Shown: positions 1-10,400 of the stretch, piece after piece | How the letters are laid out: each line of letters opens with the position of its first letter | How positions within the stretch are numbered: the stretch's first letter is position 1 | From: Euryarchaeota archaeon UBA596 | GTDB taxonomy: Archaea; Thermoplasmatota; Poseidoniia; Poseidoniales; Poseidoniaceae | Length of the DNA: 13,317 nt | Assembly: GCA_002498205.1 (NCBI GenBank) | Contig: DAGQ01000045.1 | Span: 1 to 13,317, forward strand | Direction: 5' to 3' | Program-made: the position numbers and the translations under genes | The notes under the pieces: model-generated | What the model saw: only the letters and a program-made list of their open reading frames with translations | Told to the model about the DNA's origin: nothing | The model's database searches: none

Positions 1-1
1 T

Positions 2-1036
2 AATGTTGAAGAATGGCCATGGTCTGAAAACATTTCAGATGAAAATTTTGATGCAATCTCTTTATTACATTTTAACTATGTAAGAGTTGGCGAACAAATT
101 GATAATCAATCCTCTTCTAGGGATTTAAAGAAAAATACAAGCAGTTATTACATTAGAGGAATAGATGAAAATTTTGCTAATCATGGGGGCCTTCCGTTAA
201 TTGCTTGGGATGAATCGCTTGCAAAATCTGAAATGGAGATTTGGCAATTAGTGTCAGAAAACGACATCTTTGTAATCGTAGATTCCGCATTTGCAATGAC
301 TTATAATGTGGGTGAAAATGAAAATGGAATACAGTTAGGGGATGTTCTAGTACTTCATAATTATAATAATGTGGCTGTGGAAAAGGAAGTTATTGTGGTC
401 GGGGTTTTGAAAGAAGGGTCTTTATTGTCTTTAGGTGGTATTTTTGCTCAAGATGATTTGGCTATACAATATTTTGGGGCGGAACCTACTAGAATTATGT
501 TTAGTATTCCTGACATAAAAACCTTAGATGAAAAGAAAGAATTGACAAAAGAATTAGAAACAAGTTTTGTAGATTATGGTATGCAAGTTTATGTAATTGA
601 AGAAGAAGTAATTGAAATACAATCTTTAATCTTTGCAATCTTTTCAATCTTCAAGGCATTTCTTGCTTTAGGGTTAATTGTAGGGATTGCTGGCTTAGGT
701 GTGGTTACTATGCGTTCAGTTAGTGAAAGACAGCATCAGACAGGAGTACTTAGGGCATTAGGGTTTGAAAAAAGAATGATTTTATTTGGCTATTTATTGG
801 AACTAACTTGGATAAGTTTGCTTGGAATGATAAATGGAGTCTTAATTGCAATATTGTTTCATTATCAATTATTTAGAGTATTTTGGTCAGAACAAGGTGC
901 AACATTCACAATGCCTTGGTTAGAGATGGGGTTATTTGTACTGGGGGCATTTTTGCTAGTATTGTTATTTACAGCACTGCCAATAAGAAAGGCATCTCAA
1001 GTACATCCTGCTGAGGCATTGAGGCAAATTGTTTAA
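2..1036 (+). CDS. ABC transporter permease, FtsX/MacB-like (C-terminal part, 5' truncated by window edge)
   Basis: The frame is open from base 2 to the TAA at 1034-1036 (344 codons), so the first ATG at 233 is an internal Met and the gene begins outside the window. The N-terminal ~200 residues of the fragment are a soluble, extracytoplasmic-type region. Then come three hydrophobic segments at about 208-237, 260-287 and 305-327 (fragment numbering). The loop after the first reads SVSERQHQTGVLRALGF, and the protein ends PIRKASQVHPAEALRQIV. Both are hallmarks of the FtsX-like permease domain (PF02687): the S-E-R-x-x-x-x-G-x-L-R-A-L-G coupling loop and the P-x-R-x-A-x-x-x-P-x-E-A-L-R tail. Members of this family work with a separate ATPase in lipoprotein release, macrolide or peptide export, or envelope signalling. 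The substrate cannot be told here, and the ATPase would lie upstream, out of view. The family call is firm; the function is not. Confidence 0.88.
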   Translation, partial: NVEEWPWSENISDENFDAISLLHFNYVRVGEQIDNQSSSRDLKKNTSSYYIRGIDENFANHGGLPLIAWDESLAKSEMEIWQLVSENDIFVIVDSAFAMTYNVGENENGIQLGDVLVLHNYNNVAVEKEVIVVGVLKEGSLLSLGGIFAQDDLAIQYFGAEPTRIMFSIPDIKTLDEKKELTKELETSFVDYGMQVYVIEEEVIEIQSLIFAIFSIFKAFLALGLIVGIAGLGVVTMRSVSERQHQTGVLRALGFEKRMILFGYLLELTWISLLGMINGVLIAILFHYQLFRVFWSEQGATFTMPWLEMGLFVLGAFLLVLLFTALPIRKASQVHPAEALRQIV

Positions 1037-1055
1037 TTTTTAATTAATTTTGAGA

Positions 1056-1063
1056 TTTAAATT
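1056..1063 (+). promoter_or_regulatory. Candidate TATA element for the CARDB/FN3 surface protein gene
   Basis: TTTAAATT lies in the 93-base gap between the permease stop and the proposed start at 1130. A start site about 25 bases downstream would give a leader of roughly 40 bases carrying the Shine-Dalgarno at 1117-1122. The gap is very AT-rich throughout, so the match is weak evidence. The T-rich bases 1037-1050 just before it may also serve as terminator for the permease gene. Confidence 0.3.
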
Positions 1064-1116
1064 TGATATGTGAAGCCCAAGCAATTAAATTCCTTGATGG
1101 ACTCGACTATGTCTAC

Positions 1117-1122
1117 AGAGGT
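1117..1122 (+). promoter_or_regulatory. Ribosome binding site that decides the GTG start at 1130
   Basis: AGAGGT sits seven bases before GTG 1130. The upstream in-frame candidates (GTG 1070, ATG 1097, ATG 1109) have no comparable purine-rich element in front of them. Starting at 1130 also puts Arg directly before the hydrophobic core (MRLMPPLMILMILLL), as expected of a secretory signal. Starting at 1070 would leave a 20-residue polar extension ahead of the signal. Confidence 0.65.
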
Positions 1123-1129
1123 AGTTCAA

Positions 1130-4100
1130 GTGAGATTAATGCCCCCCTTGATGATATTAATGATATTGTTGTTATGCCCATTATTAGCAACAGTTCCAAC
1201 CCCCGAATTAAATGAAAAAGTTGACCCTATGATGGTTGAAACTACAGAATATGAAGTAGCCTTTTTAACAATCTTAGATCCACCTGAAAATCATACATAC
1301 AGGTCTGGAGAACCCGTAGGTTTGAGAGTATTGGTGGCTAATTTAGGTACTCAAGAAATCACCGATTTACAGATTGAAGTAGGTTTATGGAAATCCGAAG
1401 TTACTGAAGGCCAAAGTCTTGAAGATTCATGGCAATTACAACAAACTTGGAATGAAATTGCAGTTTGTGAAGATTGTTTTGAAACTGAAATAGCCTCAGC
1501 ATCTTTGCTTGGCGGCTCAGGTTATGATTTATTCAATGTACAGTGGTTAGCTGAGTCAGGACATTATCGTTTTATTGTTAATGTAGTAAGTTCACAAGAT
1601 ACTGATCCAACAAATAATCAATATTCAGTAGATTTTGGTGTTTATCAGGCGTTTGATATTGCAACAAGGGCATATTGGGAAGCAAATGGCGAAGAAACTC
1701 TAGATCTATCTGAAAATACAGTAATGACAACTTGCCCTGGCGTGGGAATGTGTTATGATTTTAGTTTAAACATCTCTTATGGTATGCTAGATCAATTCGA
1801 AGCACCAGAATTTGAAATTAGAGATATTGAAATAGAATTATCGGTAACTAATGCCGGATTGACGGATGCATATTTAGTTGATAGGGATGGTTCTGAAAAT
1901 CATTTCTATGAAGATACGAATGGCGAAGATATGTCTAATTATACAATCGATACAATTGGTAAAGAGTTCAAGGTAGTAGTTGGTTATATCCCGGATCCAG
2001 CAAGTGATGGTTATTTCGAACAGTCAACACAACGACATGTTGCAGAAATAGGTTCATCTCAAGATTATGTAGGTAGGGTACAGATTGATGGTTCGAATGA
2101 TGCTTTCCAAGTTAGAGCTAAAGTTGTAGGATTTAAGTTGTGGCAAAATGTAACAATCTCTTATGATTGTGTGTTGAATAATCAAGAGAGAGGACTTCCA
2201 GAGTGGCTTCCGTGCGAGGAAGAAATGACTCAAGATTCTGATGGCTTTTCAGATGTGAGTATACTTAAAGCACATGATGAAACATTCGAAGATTTAGATT
2301 TTGCAGCAATGACCTTTGAGAGTCGGCTTTCATCTTCACCACAGCCTGATAAAATTTCACAAGGCGCTAATGATATTAATTTTGAACTTCATAATGCTGG
2401 TTCAGATTCCGCGAACAATACTTATGAATATGCAGTTGATGTATTGATTGAAACACCAACAGAAAGAGTAGATTTTTACACTGATGTTAATTACTTAGAG
2501 CCAGAGACTAGCCCTATAGCATACAGATGTAGTGTTCAACGTGAAAATCATACCATGGTAGGTGGTTCTGCACCAGTAGAAGATACACTTTGTTTCACTT
2601 ATCATTTTATGGCTGAAGGTGTTTACAACATCACTGCTCATGCTAGGATCATAAACACTGATGAGTATGTTGATGAAATTTCAATGAATGATATACAAAC
2701 TTTTTCAGTTGAGGTCGTTAACAATGCTCCTTTTGTCGTTCTAGATATGGAGGCTGTTGAACCATTAACACTTGAAGATGAATTTTTACTAAAATTATCA
2801 GGATTAGATTTTGATGCTGCTCCTGGTGATGACAAAAATTTCCGATATGATTTACAATTAGTTAACGAAGATGACGGTACAATATCGTCTTTAGGCTGTA
2901 TTAATGAATTACAAATGGGTACAACAAAATATTGTGAAGGTAGAATTTCTACTCAGTGGTTAAGATCTTCACATATAAGGGGAGTAGTTACTGATGTTTA
3001 CGGCGCTGAAGCTTTTGTCGATATCCCAATTTTAGTTTGGGCTAAAGGTGTTTTTGAAGACAGTTCAGGGGACTTTTCTTACGAAGTTGCTTATCGAGCA
3101 GAACAAAGATTAGAAATGGAAGTTTCTAATGATGCTAATGGCGATGGTTCTGTAAACTCTGGTGATAAGCAGACCGATGTCACATTAGGAAGTTTGCCAG
3201 GTACTTATGATTCAGTAGGGGTCTGGAAATTAACTCAAGATTCGACAACACCTGATTTAATCGGCTCTCAAAGTTTAGAATTAACTTTCCCACTTTCAAA
3301 TGATGCAATTGATGACGATACTAATGGAACTTTATGGTATTATGATGAAACAGTGTCTGCATGGGTTAATTTTGAAACAAGAGTATTAAGTTTTGATGGT
3401 TTTACTAAACAACAAACAATTGTTTGGGAGCAAGAAGGCGGGGACGTCCTATCTTCTGGACTTTATGCTGTATTTATTGCACAGCAAGGTTCACCACCAT
3501 CCGTAGGTTTAACAGATTTAAGTGTTCAAAATTTAGCATCTGGAGTAGTTGAAGTATCATGGGAACTTGATGGTATTTTACAATCTGATGATTGGTTAGC
3601 GATTTACTACAGTTCAGGAGATACTGCATTTGATGATAAAAATAATGATGCGGGTAGCAAAATCATAACTAATAGATTTATTGAATCATGGCAATTTTTA
3701 GATGGAGTCCATAAGAATACATATCAATTTACAGTTAGGACCGAAAATGCATTTGGAGCAAATGTTGATGGTGCTCTATCGAATTCAACTACGGTTGATA
3801 ATGCTGTAGATCCAGAACCAACAGTATCTAATGTAGTACTAACAGTTCAAGATACGAACGTCTTGGTAACTTGGGAATCAAGTCAAACGGTAGATGTACA
3901 TCATTGGGAAGTTTGTAGAGGTGTAGATCCTAACTCGCTCAGCACTTGTTTTGATTCTACAGGAACTGCAGAACAAATGTTAACTGTAAAACCAACCATT
4001 AAGGTAAAATGGTTTTATGCAGTTAGTGCAGTAGATCAATATGGTAATTCTGTACAATTAGGTCAAGCAACTTTGGATTTGAGTTCAGGTGCCACTATTG

Positions 4101-4267
4101 GAGACAGTAATAATGGTGAGACTATTGGTACTCAGGTTGAAGGAGGTTTACCTTCTTGGACATATCCAGCTATCGGTGGTGTTGTTCTTCTTTCAGTTAT
4201 TGCAGGAGTAATTCTTGTGGTTCGTGGTGGTGGAGGAGACGACCTCGATCAAGATTGGGATTATTGA
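1130..4267 (+). CDS. Secreted, membrane-anchored surface protein with CARDB-like and FN3-like domains
   Basis: The protein has 1045 residues with the start chosen here (GTG 1130, good Shine-Dalgarno). Residues 1-23 form a signal peptide. Residues ~50-174 fit a CARDB domain (GLRVLVANLGTQEI early, DTDPTNNQYSVDF at the end). A weaker CARDB-like unit covers ~405-535. A dockerin or EF-hand-like Asp loop (DANGDGSVNSGD) lies at 668-679. Two FN3-like domains span ~787-883 and ~894-987. One transmembrane helix (1010-1031) and a short acidic tail ending DQDWDY finish it, so almost the whole chain is outside the cell, held by its C-terminus. At least nine N-x-S/T sequons (for example NHT, NIS, NYT, NVT, NGT) suggest N-glycosylation; this is inference. 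There is no enzyme motif, so the role is probably structural or adhesive. It has its own leader and a T-rich terminator, so it is probably not co-transcribed with the large gene downstream. Confidence 0.82.
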   Translation: MRLMPPLMILMILLLCPLLATVPTPELNEKVDPMMVETTEYEVAFLTILDPPENHTYRSGEPVGLRVLVANLGTQEITDLQIEVGLWKSEVTEGQSLEDSWQLQQTWNEIAVCEDCFETEIASASLLGGSGYDLFNVQWLAESGHYRFIVNVVSSQDTDPTNNQYSVDFGVYQAFDIATRAYWEANGEETLDLSENTVMTTCPGVGMCYDFSLNISYGMLDQFEAPEFEIRDIEIELSVTNAGLTDAYLVDRDGSENHFYEDTNGEDMSNYTIDTIGKEFKVVVGYIPDPASDGYFEQSTQRHVAEIGSSQDYVGRVQIDGSNDAFQVRAKVVGFKLWQNVTISYDCVLNNQERGLPEWLPCEEEMTQDSDGFSDVSILKAHDETFEDLDFAAMTFESRLSSSPQPDKISQGANDINFELHNAGSDSANNTYEYAVDVLIETPTERVDFYTDVNYLEPETSPIAYRCSVQRENHTMVGGSAPVEDTLCFTYHFMAEGVYNITAHARIINTDEYVDEISMNDIQTFSVEVVNNAPFVVLDMEAVEPLTLEDEFLLKLSGLDFDAAPGDDKNFRYDLQLVNEDDGTISSLGCINELQMGTTKYCEGRISTQWLRSSHIRGVVTDVYGAEAFVDIPILVWAKGVFEDSSGDFSYEVAYRAEQRLEMEVSNDANGDGSVNSGDKQTDVTLGSLPGTYDSVGVWKLTQDSTTPDLIGSQSLELTFPLSNDAIDDDTNGTLWYYDETVSAWVNFETRVLSFDGFTKQQTIVWEQEGGDVLSSGLYAVFIAQQGSPPSVGLTDLSVQNLASGVVEVSWELDGILQSDDWLAIYYSSGDTAFDDKNNDAGSKIITNRFIESWQFLDGVHKNTYQFTVRTENAFGANVDGALSNSTTVDNAVDPEPTVSNVVLTVQDTNVLVTWESSQTVDVHHWEVCRGVDPNSLSTCFDSTGTAEQMLTVKPTIKVKWFYAVSAVDQYGNSVQLGQATLDLSSGATIGDSNNGETIGTQVEGGLPSWTYPAIGGVVLLSVIAGVILVVRGGGGDDLDQDWDY

Positions 4268-4290
4268 TTAAAAAAATAATATCAAGGCAC

Positions 4291-4315
4291 TTTTTGTTAT
4301 TTTTTTTGTTATTTT
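4291..4315 (+). terminator. T-rich archaeal terminator after the CARDB/FN3 gene
   Basis: Starting 23 bases after the stop codon, 25 bases on the plus strand are almost all T (runs of 5, 8 and 4 broken by G, A or TA), with no convincing hairpin in front. Archaeal RNA polymerase terminates on such U-tracts, so this probably separates the two surface-protein genes. Confidence 0.6.
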
Positions 4316-4343
4316 CCTATATGCAAAATGCAAAACAGTGTTG

Positions 4344-4363
4344 CTAATTACACCCCTAATTAC
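4344..4363 (+). repeat. Short direct repeat upstream of the giant gene's promoter
   Basis: CTAATTAC occurs at 4344-4351 and again at 4356-4363, starts 12 bases apart, about 45-60 bases before the TATA candidate. A tandem ATGCAAA pair lies just before it at 4321-4334. The position would suit an activator or repressor site, but eight-base matches in AT-rich DNA can arise by chance. Apart from this, the terminator and the promoter elements, I see nothing in the 191-base intergenic region. Confidence 0.25.
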
Positions 4364-4404
4364 TATCGAAACGCTTCTTATCTTAATGCATAGATGAGGA
4401 AACC

Positions 4405-4411
4405 ATTATAT
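4405..4411 (+). promoter_or_regulatory. Probable TATA box of the giant surface-protein gene
   Basis: ATTATAT is preceded by the purine-rich GAGGAAACC, which resembles a TFB-recognition element. A start about 25 bases downstream would fall near 4433-4436, giving a leader of about 25 bases that contains the strong ribosome binding site. Spacing on both sides fits an archaeal promoter. Confidence 0.5.
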
Positions 4412-4445
4412 CAGTTAATGTGTTAGACGCGCCAGCGTAACCCGA

Positions 4446-4452
4446 GAGGTGA
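4446..4452 (+). promoter_or_regulatory. Strong Shine-Dalgarno for the giant gene
   Basis: GAGGTGA is a near-perfect anti-16S match ending six bases before ATG 4459. It selects that ATG over the out-of-frame ATG at 4455, which is only two bases from the element. Confidence 0.75.
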
Positions 4453-4458
4453 CCATGT

Positions 4459-7400
4459 ATGAACAAAAATAGATTAGGATTTGCGTGGCTTCTGTTGACT
4501 TTAATTATGGTCGGCATGTCTCTCTCTCCAATGGTGGACAGTAATGTCCTTCAAGTGAGTGAGACAGTCGATTCAACAGAAATCGTAGCAGACCAGAATG
4601 ATGACTTTGAGCAAGAAAAGTCAAAAGACTGGTCTCAAGAAGAACAAATGAACAATGAAGAAGGAGTGCAAGTAGTTTCTGATACCTTAATTCCTCAATC
4701 GGATATGGAGAATATCCTTTCGAGAAATAACGGTGAAGAACTTGTGGAAGAAGAATCCCCTCTAGATGTTGAAGAAGAACTTACAGAAGGTCGTATAGTT
4801 GACCAAGCTTGTATAGGAGACTTCAACCTTGATCTAGATGGAGATGCTGACCTGATTGACAGAGGAAACGGATTCCCTGAAGAACTTGATGCAGCCCCTG
4901 AGTTATTAGAGGATTTTCAATCTGCTGATGACTATAATGCTGAAGAAGGAATTTTCAACTATGCTGATGCAGGTTGGGGAGTAAGAGACGTATCCTGGAC
5001 AAGTTGGGGACCTGAATCTGGACAAGACCGTGAGGTTGTAATGTCTGGACAACGTCTTTATAATCAATATCAGACTGCTTATTTGACAGCTGGAGATTAT
5101 ACTCTTGAGATGACAGATTCTTGGGGAGATGGTTGGAATGGTAACACAATTTACTTCAACAATCAAAACGGTCAAACTGTTGATTCCGCAACTTTAAGTT
5201 GGGGAGGATACGGTGAAGCTGATATTACTATCCCTACGGATGGTTTTTATTCAACGGACTGGTCTTCAGGAAGTTGGCAAGGTGAACCTTACTGGGTCTT
5301 AAAAGCTCCAGATTATCCAAACCCAAATGCTGGTGGAGGATTTGCACCTGATGCTTTACCATTTACTTTAGGAGCAACACAAGGTACTACAAAGGCTCTG
5401 TCTTCTGGTACTTACTTCTTAACAATGGCAGATAGCTGGGGAGATGGTTGGAATGGTAACTCATTACAAATCATTGACGATTCTGGTGCGGTAGTTCTTA
5501 ATGATGAATTAGATAACTACTGTACAATTACATACTGGTGGGGTAACCCTCAAGTAACAAATTGTTACAGTACTACAATTAGTCTTTCAATTGCAACAAG
5601 CGGAGATTATACTTTCGTATTAACTGGAGGTAGCTGGCAAAATGAAATTTCAGTAACATTGGAACCTGATCAAGTTGATGTACAAGCTCCAAGTGAATAT
5701 TTCATGCAAGCAAGACCAACAGTAACAGGTGATGGAGCAGCAATGACTACTACATGTATTAACGCAAATGATTACAATCAAATTTTCGTATCATTTGGTT
5801 TCCATATGTATGGTACTTCTAGCCAAAACAGTGGATTAAGATTAGATGTAAGAGCATCAGATGACCGTGATGGTGTGGCTGGTGCAGATTTCTTTAATGG
5901 ACAATGGACTACAGTTTGGGCACAATATGGTGCTGGATCTAATTACAATAACCAAGTAGATCCACTAGGTGCTTTTAACGGAGATTGGTGGTTTACAGAA
6001 AATATGGAACTTACTGGTGATTGGTGTAACGATGAAGGTTGTGCATCAGAATTATCATTCCGTTTCTTCTTTGATAATGGATATTCATCACGTGATGACT
6101 ATGCTGTAGACAATTTCCGTGTACAAGGATATGGTCAATTCAATGATAGGGATAATGACGGAATTGCAGATGGTGCAGATGATTGTGATGGTTACGATAA
6201 TCTAGCAGGTACAGTAGATCCAAATGAATTTGAACACAGTGCTTTTACTGATATTACAGTAGGTACAAATGGCTGTCCTCCTGATTTAGATGGAGATTTA
6301 GTTTACGATATTGTAGATTGGTGTCCAAGTACGCCTAGTACATATATTGGTGCAGTAGATAATAATGGTTGTGAACCAGGAATTGCTATGCAATCTTCAA
6401 CAATACTATTTGATGGATCAGCACAAGAAGCACTCGCATATGTTGAGAGTTTCAATACAGGACAAGCAAACCCAATGTCAGAAACTATCGATGATAGAGA
6501 TGGTTGGAATGCAATTGAAGATGACGGACTATATAACTGGCAAAGTTATTCTACATTCAGTGCAGGTAAGTTTGAAGGTGACAGATCAATAGTTCACGCA
6601 GAAAACAATAATGATTATACTGATGAAGCTTGGATGATTTCTCCTAAGGTTCACATTCCAGCAGATTCAGAATTTGGAAATAGAATGTCTTTTGCTATTA
6701 TGCTTGAATGGTTTTCATGGTCTGGTACATATGGATACACAGATGTAAACACACAGGAATTTTCAATTTACGCATCTACTAAGAGTTGTCAACCTGGTAT
6801 TGGTGACCCTGGTACTGGAAATATGATTGATCTAATGGATGATGTAACAGGTGATGGTGTAGGAGACCCAATTTATACGGTTCCACATAATACACTTGCT
6901 TACCAAACATGGGCAGAACAAATGTTTGAAATCCCAGATAGATTCTACGGACAAGATGTATGTTTTGCTTTCAAGAATGCAGCACCTAGAAGTGGAAGTA
7001 TGTTCCTTGACTTATTCCAGTTCTATCAGCAACCAACACCTCCAGATGCAGATAATGATGGAGTTTGGGACGCATTCCCTGAATCAAAAACTGAAGATGG
7101 TACAACATTTGTTTACGCACCTAGTGAAGGTCAAGCAATAGATGTATGTCCAGACACACCAAGAGGACAAGCGGTTATTGGAATGACATTAACAACTGTT
7201 AATGGTCAAGAAGGTAAGCCAGATCCAAATTCCCAACCATGGGATGTAGGATGTAGTGCTCCTATTGATTTACCATATAACGAAGCCTTCAGTTCATTGA
7301 ATATGCCTGCAGCACTTCAATTTGGTTCATCTGACGGTGACGGAATTCAAACAGATAACGAAGAAGAATCTTGGGAAGTTCTATGGAATTTCTTTGGAAG

Positions 7401-10400
7401 TTGTGGTTTAGATTGCCGTGGAATTGTTAGAGCTGATGATTTCCCAAGAGTAAGATATGAGACAAAATACATGGTAATGCCAATGATTGAAGTTGGTACA
7501 CAATATGATGGTGTATTCATGAATTGGTGGGATTCTGTTTCACAAGCTTGGCAATGGTGGGACGCAGTTTCATACCATGGAATTCAAGTTGCTGTTGTAG
7601 ATGAAACAAATGCCGAGAGATCGTGTGAAGTTGGTGCCGATACCGATGGAGATTTAATGGCTGATGAAGTTTTAGATGCTAACGGAAACGTTGTAAACAG
7701 TGGATATGAAGAATTAGCTAATTTAGGTAATCCTGGAACTTCAGCATGGACAGAACAACAAGTTGATTTATCTTCTTATGTAGGTAAATGGATTTGTGTT
7801 GCATTTGCATTTAGAAGTGATTACGACCAAGAATGGTGGGTTGATACAATCTCGATGGAAGGAGTAATTTTACCTCCAGATATTCAACCTCCAACAGTAT
7901 CTGAATTTAATCCATATACTGGGGTAGACACATATCGTGCAGATGGTCGTGTTGTAGAGATTACTTTGGCTGATGGTCAATCCGGTATTGACAATGGTCA
8001 AGCACCTACAACATCAACCATGCCACCAACAATTGATTGGACAATGTCTGATGGCACATCTGGTTCAGTTGCAATGACTGAAACAGAAGCTTGTGACATG
8101 AACATATTACCGTACATTGACCGTGAGTGTTCATTTGCAGGAACATTACCTGAAATTACATCACCTGGAACAACAATGACTTACACAGTCACTTTCCAAG
8201 ATGTTGGTTTCAAGACAGATAATGCACTTGTACACCCAGTAACTGGTCAAAGCACATCTTGTATGTCATACGATCAATTCATGGCACTTGCTGATTCGTT
8301 TGATCCACCAGTACCTACTGAATTCATGCCTGACGGCACATCTGCAGAAGTATGTGGTGGTCCAAACCAAGTAACTCTTGGACCGTATTCATACACACTA
8401 CTAGATCCTGCTTCAGCACATCATGAAGCAAGTATGATGAATATTGGAATTTCCAGTATTGAAAATTCAGAAGAAGAAGTATATGATGTTCACGTAACAT
8501 ACTTCTCTGATGTAAATGAATACGTAGTTGAATATGAAGGTGCATGTACTGGAGACGGTGCAATTAGAACAAACAATTGGTTAGATGATGATGATTTAGT
8601 TTCACTTGGTGCTCAAGTTGATAACATGGATTCAACATCTCCTTGTGGTACAAATGTAATTTATCATTACAGTGATGTTACCAACGAATGGATGGTTGCA
8701 ACACTATCTAGTACAGGTATTGATTACAATCACAATGGACTAGAAGCTGCACAAAGAGATTGGGCTGATACAGTAAGTTTCGCTACTGATGCACCAAATG
8801 ATTACAGGTTATTTGATGTACCATCTGCTCTAACAGATGTAAATGATATTACAAATGGTAAATTCGGTGCTCATTCATTCGCAGAACCTTCTGCGGATTA
8901 TAATGTATTAAGCGCAACATCTGCTGATTACGGTGATTATCTAACTACAGCTGATGGAATGTCTTTGTACATATTCTGGGGCGATGATGAAGGAAACAAT
9001 CCAACACAAGCTTGTGATGCTACATGTCAAGAAAGTTGGCCAGCATTCTATGCAGGAGAAAACCCAGCGGTTGCTCCTCCATTAGATGATGATGACTTCG
9101 GCAGTTTCACAAACAGTCTTGGTGAGGAACAAACAACATTCCAAGGATGGCCATTGTATACCTATGTTGGAGATTCATTCCCAACTGATGCAAATGGTGT
9201 TGGAGCAGCTGATTGGTATCTTGCTGGAGCAGGATATGAAACAGGTCCAACTGACGAATGTGTAGGATCACTAACAGGTGGTGCACCATTCTCATGGTCC
9301 GGAGTTCTATGTTCTGGAACATACACATTAGACATGGCTGATTCATGGGGTGACGGTTGGAACGGTAATGAATTCGTTGTTACTGATTCATCTGGAGCAC
9401 AATTGTGGTCTGCTACATGTTGCGGTGCTAACGGTGGTTTCGGATCAGGAACTTCTGGAACTGCAACTTGGACATTAGACAATAATGCACAAGTTTCAAT
9501 CAGTGTAACTGGTGGTTCATGGCAAAGTGAAGTATCTTGGGATTTCTTTACAGCAGGAAGTGTATTCTCTATTGAGGGTTCAAGTACACAAGCTGTTACA
9601 GCAGATGTTCCAGCAGGATGGTACTCATTATCCATGAGTGATTCATGGGGTGACGGTTGGAATGGTAATACATGGACATTGAAAGATGGTGCAACAACAG
9701 TTGCTGGACCATTCACACTTGCATCTGGAAGTAGTGGATCTGAAATATTTGAATTAACAAGCGAATGTAACGGTTGTGTTGCTCAAACTGCAAACACTGG
9801 TAGTTTCGTTTGGGAAACATCTTGGACAATGTCTAGTACTATTGCTCCAGTCGATATCTTTGCTGATGCAGAGGACTTCCCTGGAAGAATGGAAGCATCT
9901 TCTCCTAACGGAGTAGGTGATTTCGGTGTTTTCAACTTCCCAGCAGGTACATACACAGTTGTAATGACTGATACTTGGGGAGATGGTTGGAACGGAAACG
10001 GAATGTCTCTTGTTGGTAGTGATGGCTCTATTGTTGCAAATGTTGGATTAGCTTCTGGATCATATGGTGTTGCAGAATTTACACTAGATGATGCTGGAAC
10101 CTATGCGCTTGATGTTGGTGTAACTGACACAGGTTCATGGGATGGTGAAGTTGGTTGGTCACTTTCATTGAATGGATTTGTACCAGCAGGTCAACATTTC
10201 ACACAACTGTGTGTAACAACTAACGGAGTTATTGCTTTCACAGATGGTGACGATTGTAGTGCTTCATCCCAAATTTCAAATCTGTTTGGATTTAATGGTA
10301 TTATGTACCAAACATCCGATACAGGATTTGCTGCTGGAGCATCTGTGTACCTACAAGTACAGAACATCTTGCCACAAGAAGTACTTGACTTCGGTCCAGA

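Noticed and set aside
233..235. ATG as the start of the ABC permease
   Set aside because: The frame stays open to base 2 with sensible protein sequence, so this is an internal Met of a gene cut by the window edge.
1130..1200. Lipoprotein signal at Cys 16 of the CARDB/FN3 protein
   Set aside because: The residues before Cys are LLL, lacking the small residue required at -1, and Cys lies inside the hydrophobic core.
4156..4347. 63-codon frame overlapping the end of the CARDB/FN3 gene
   Set aside because: It overlaps the membrane-anchor coding region in another frame and then runs through the T-rich terminator, with no ribosome binding site.
9162..9716. 184-codon open frame on the minus strand
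   Set aside because: It lies antisense to the DSWGDGWNGN modules, is Pro/His-rich without recognisable domains, and follows from the repetitive codon use of the real gene.
9340..9999. Regularly spaced repeats as a CRISPR array
   Set aside because: The spacing is 300 and 330 bases and the repeats are in-frame coding motifs within one protein; there are no short spacers.
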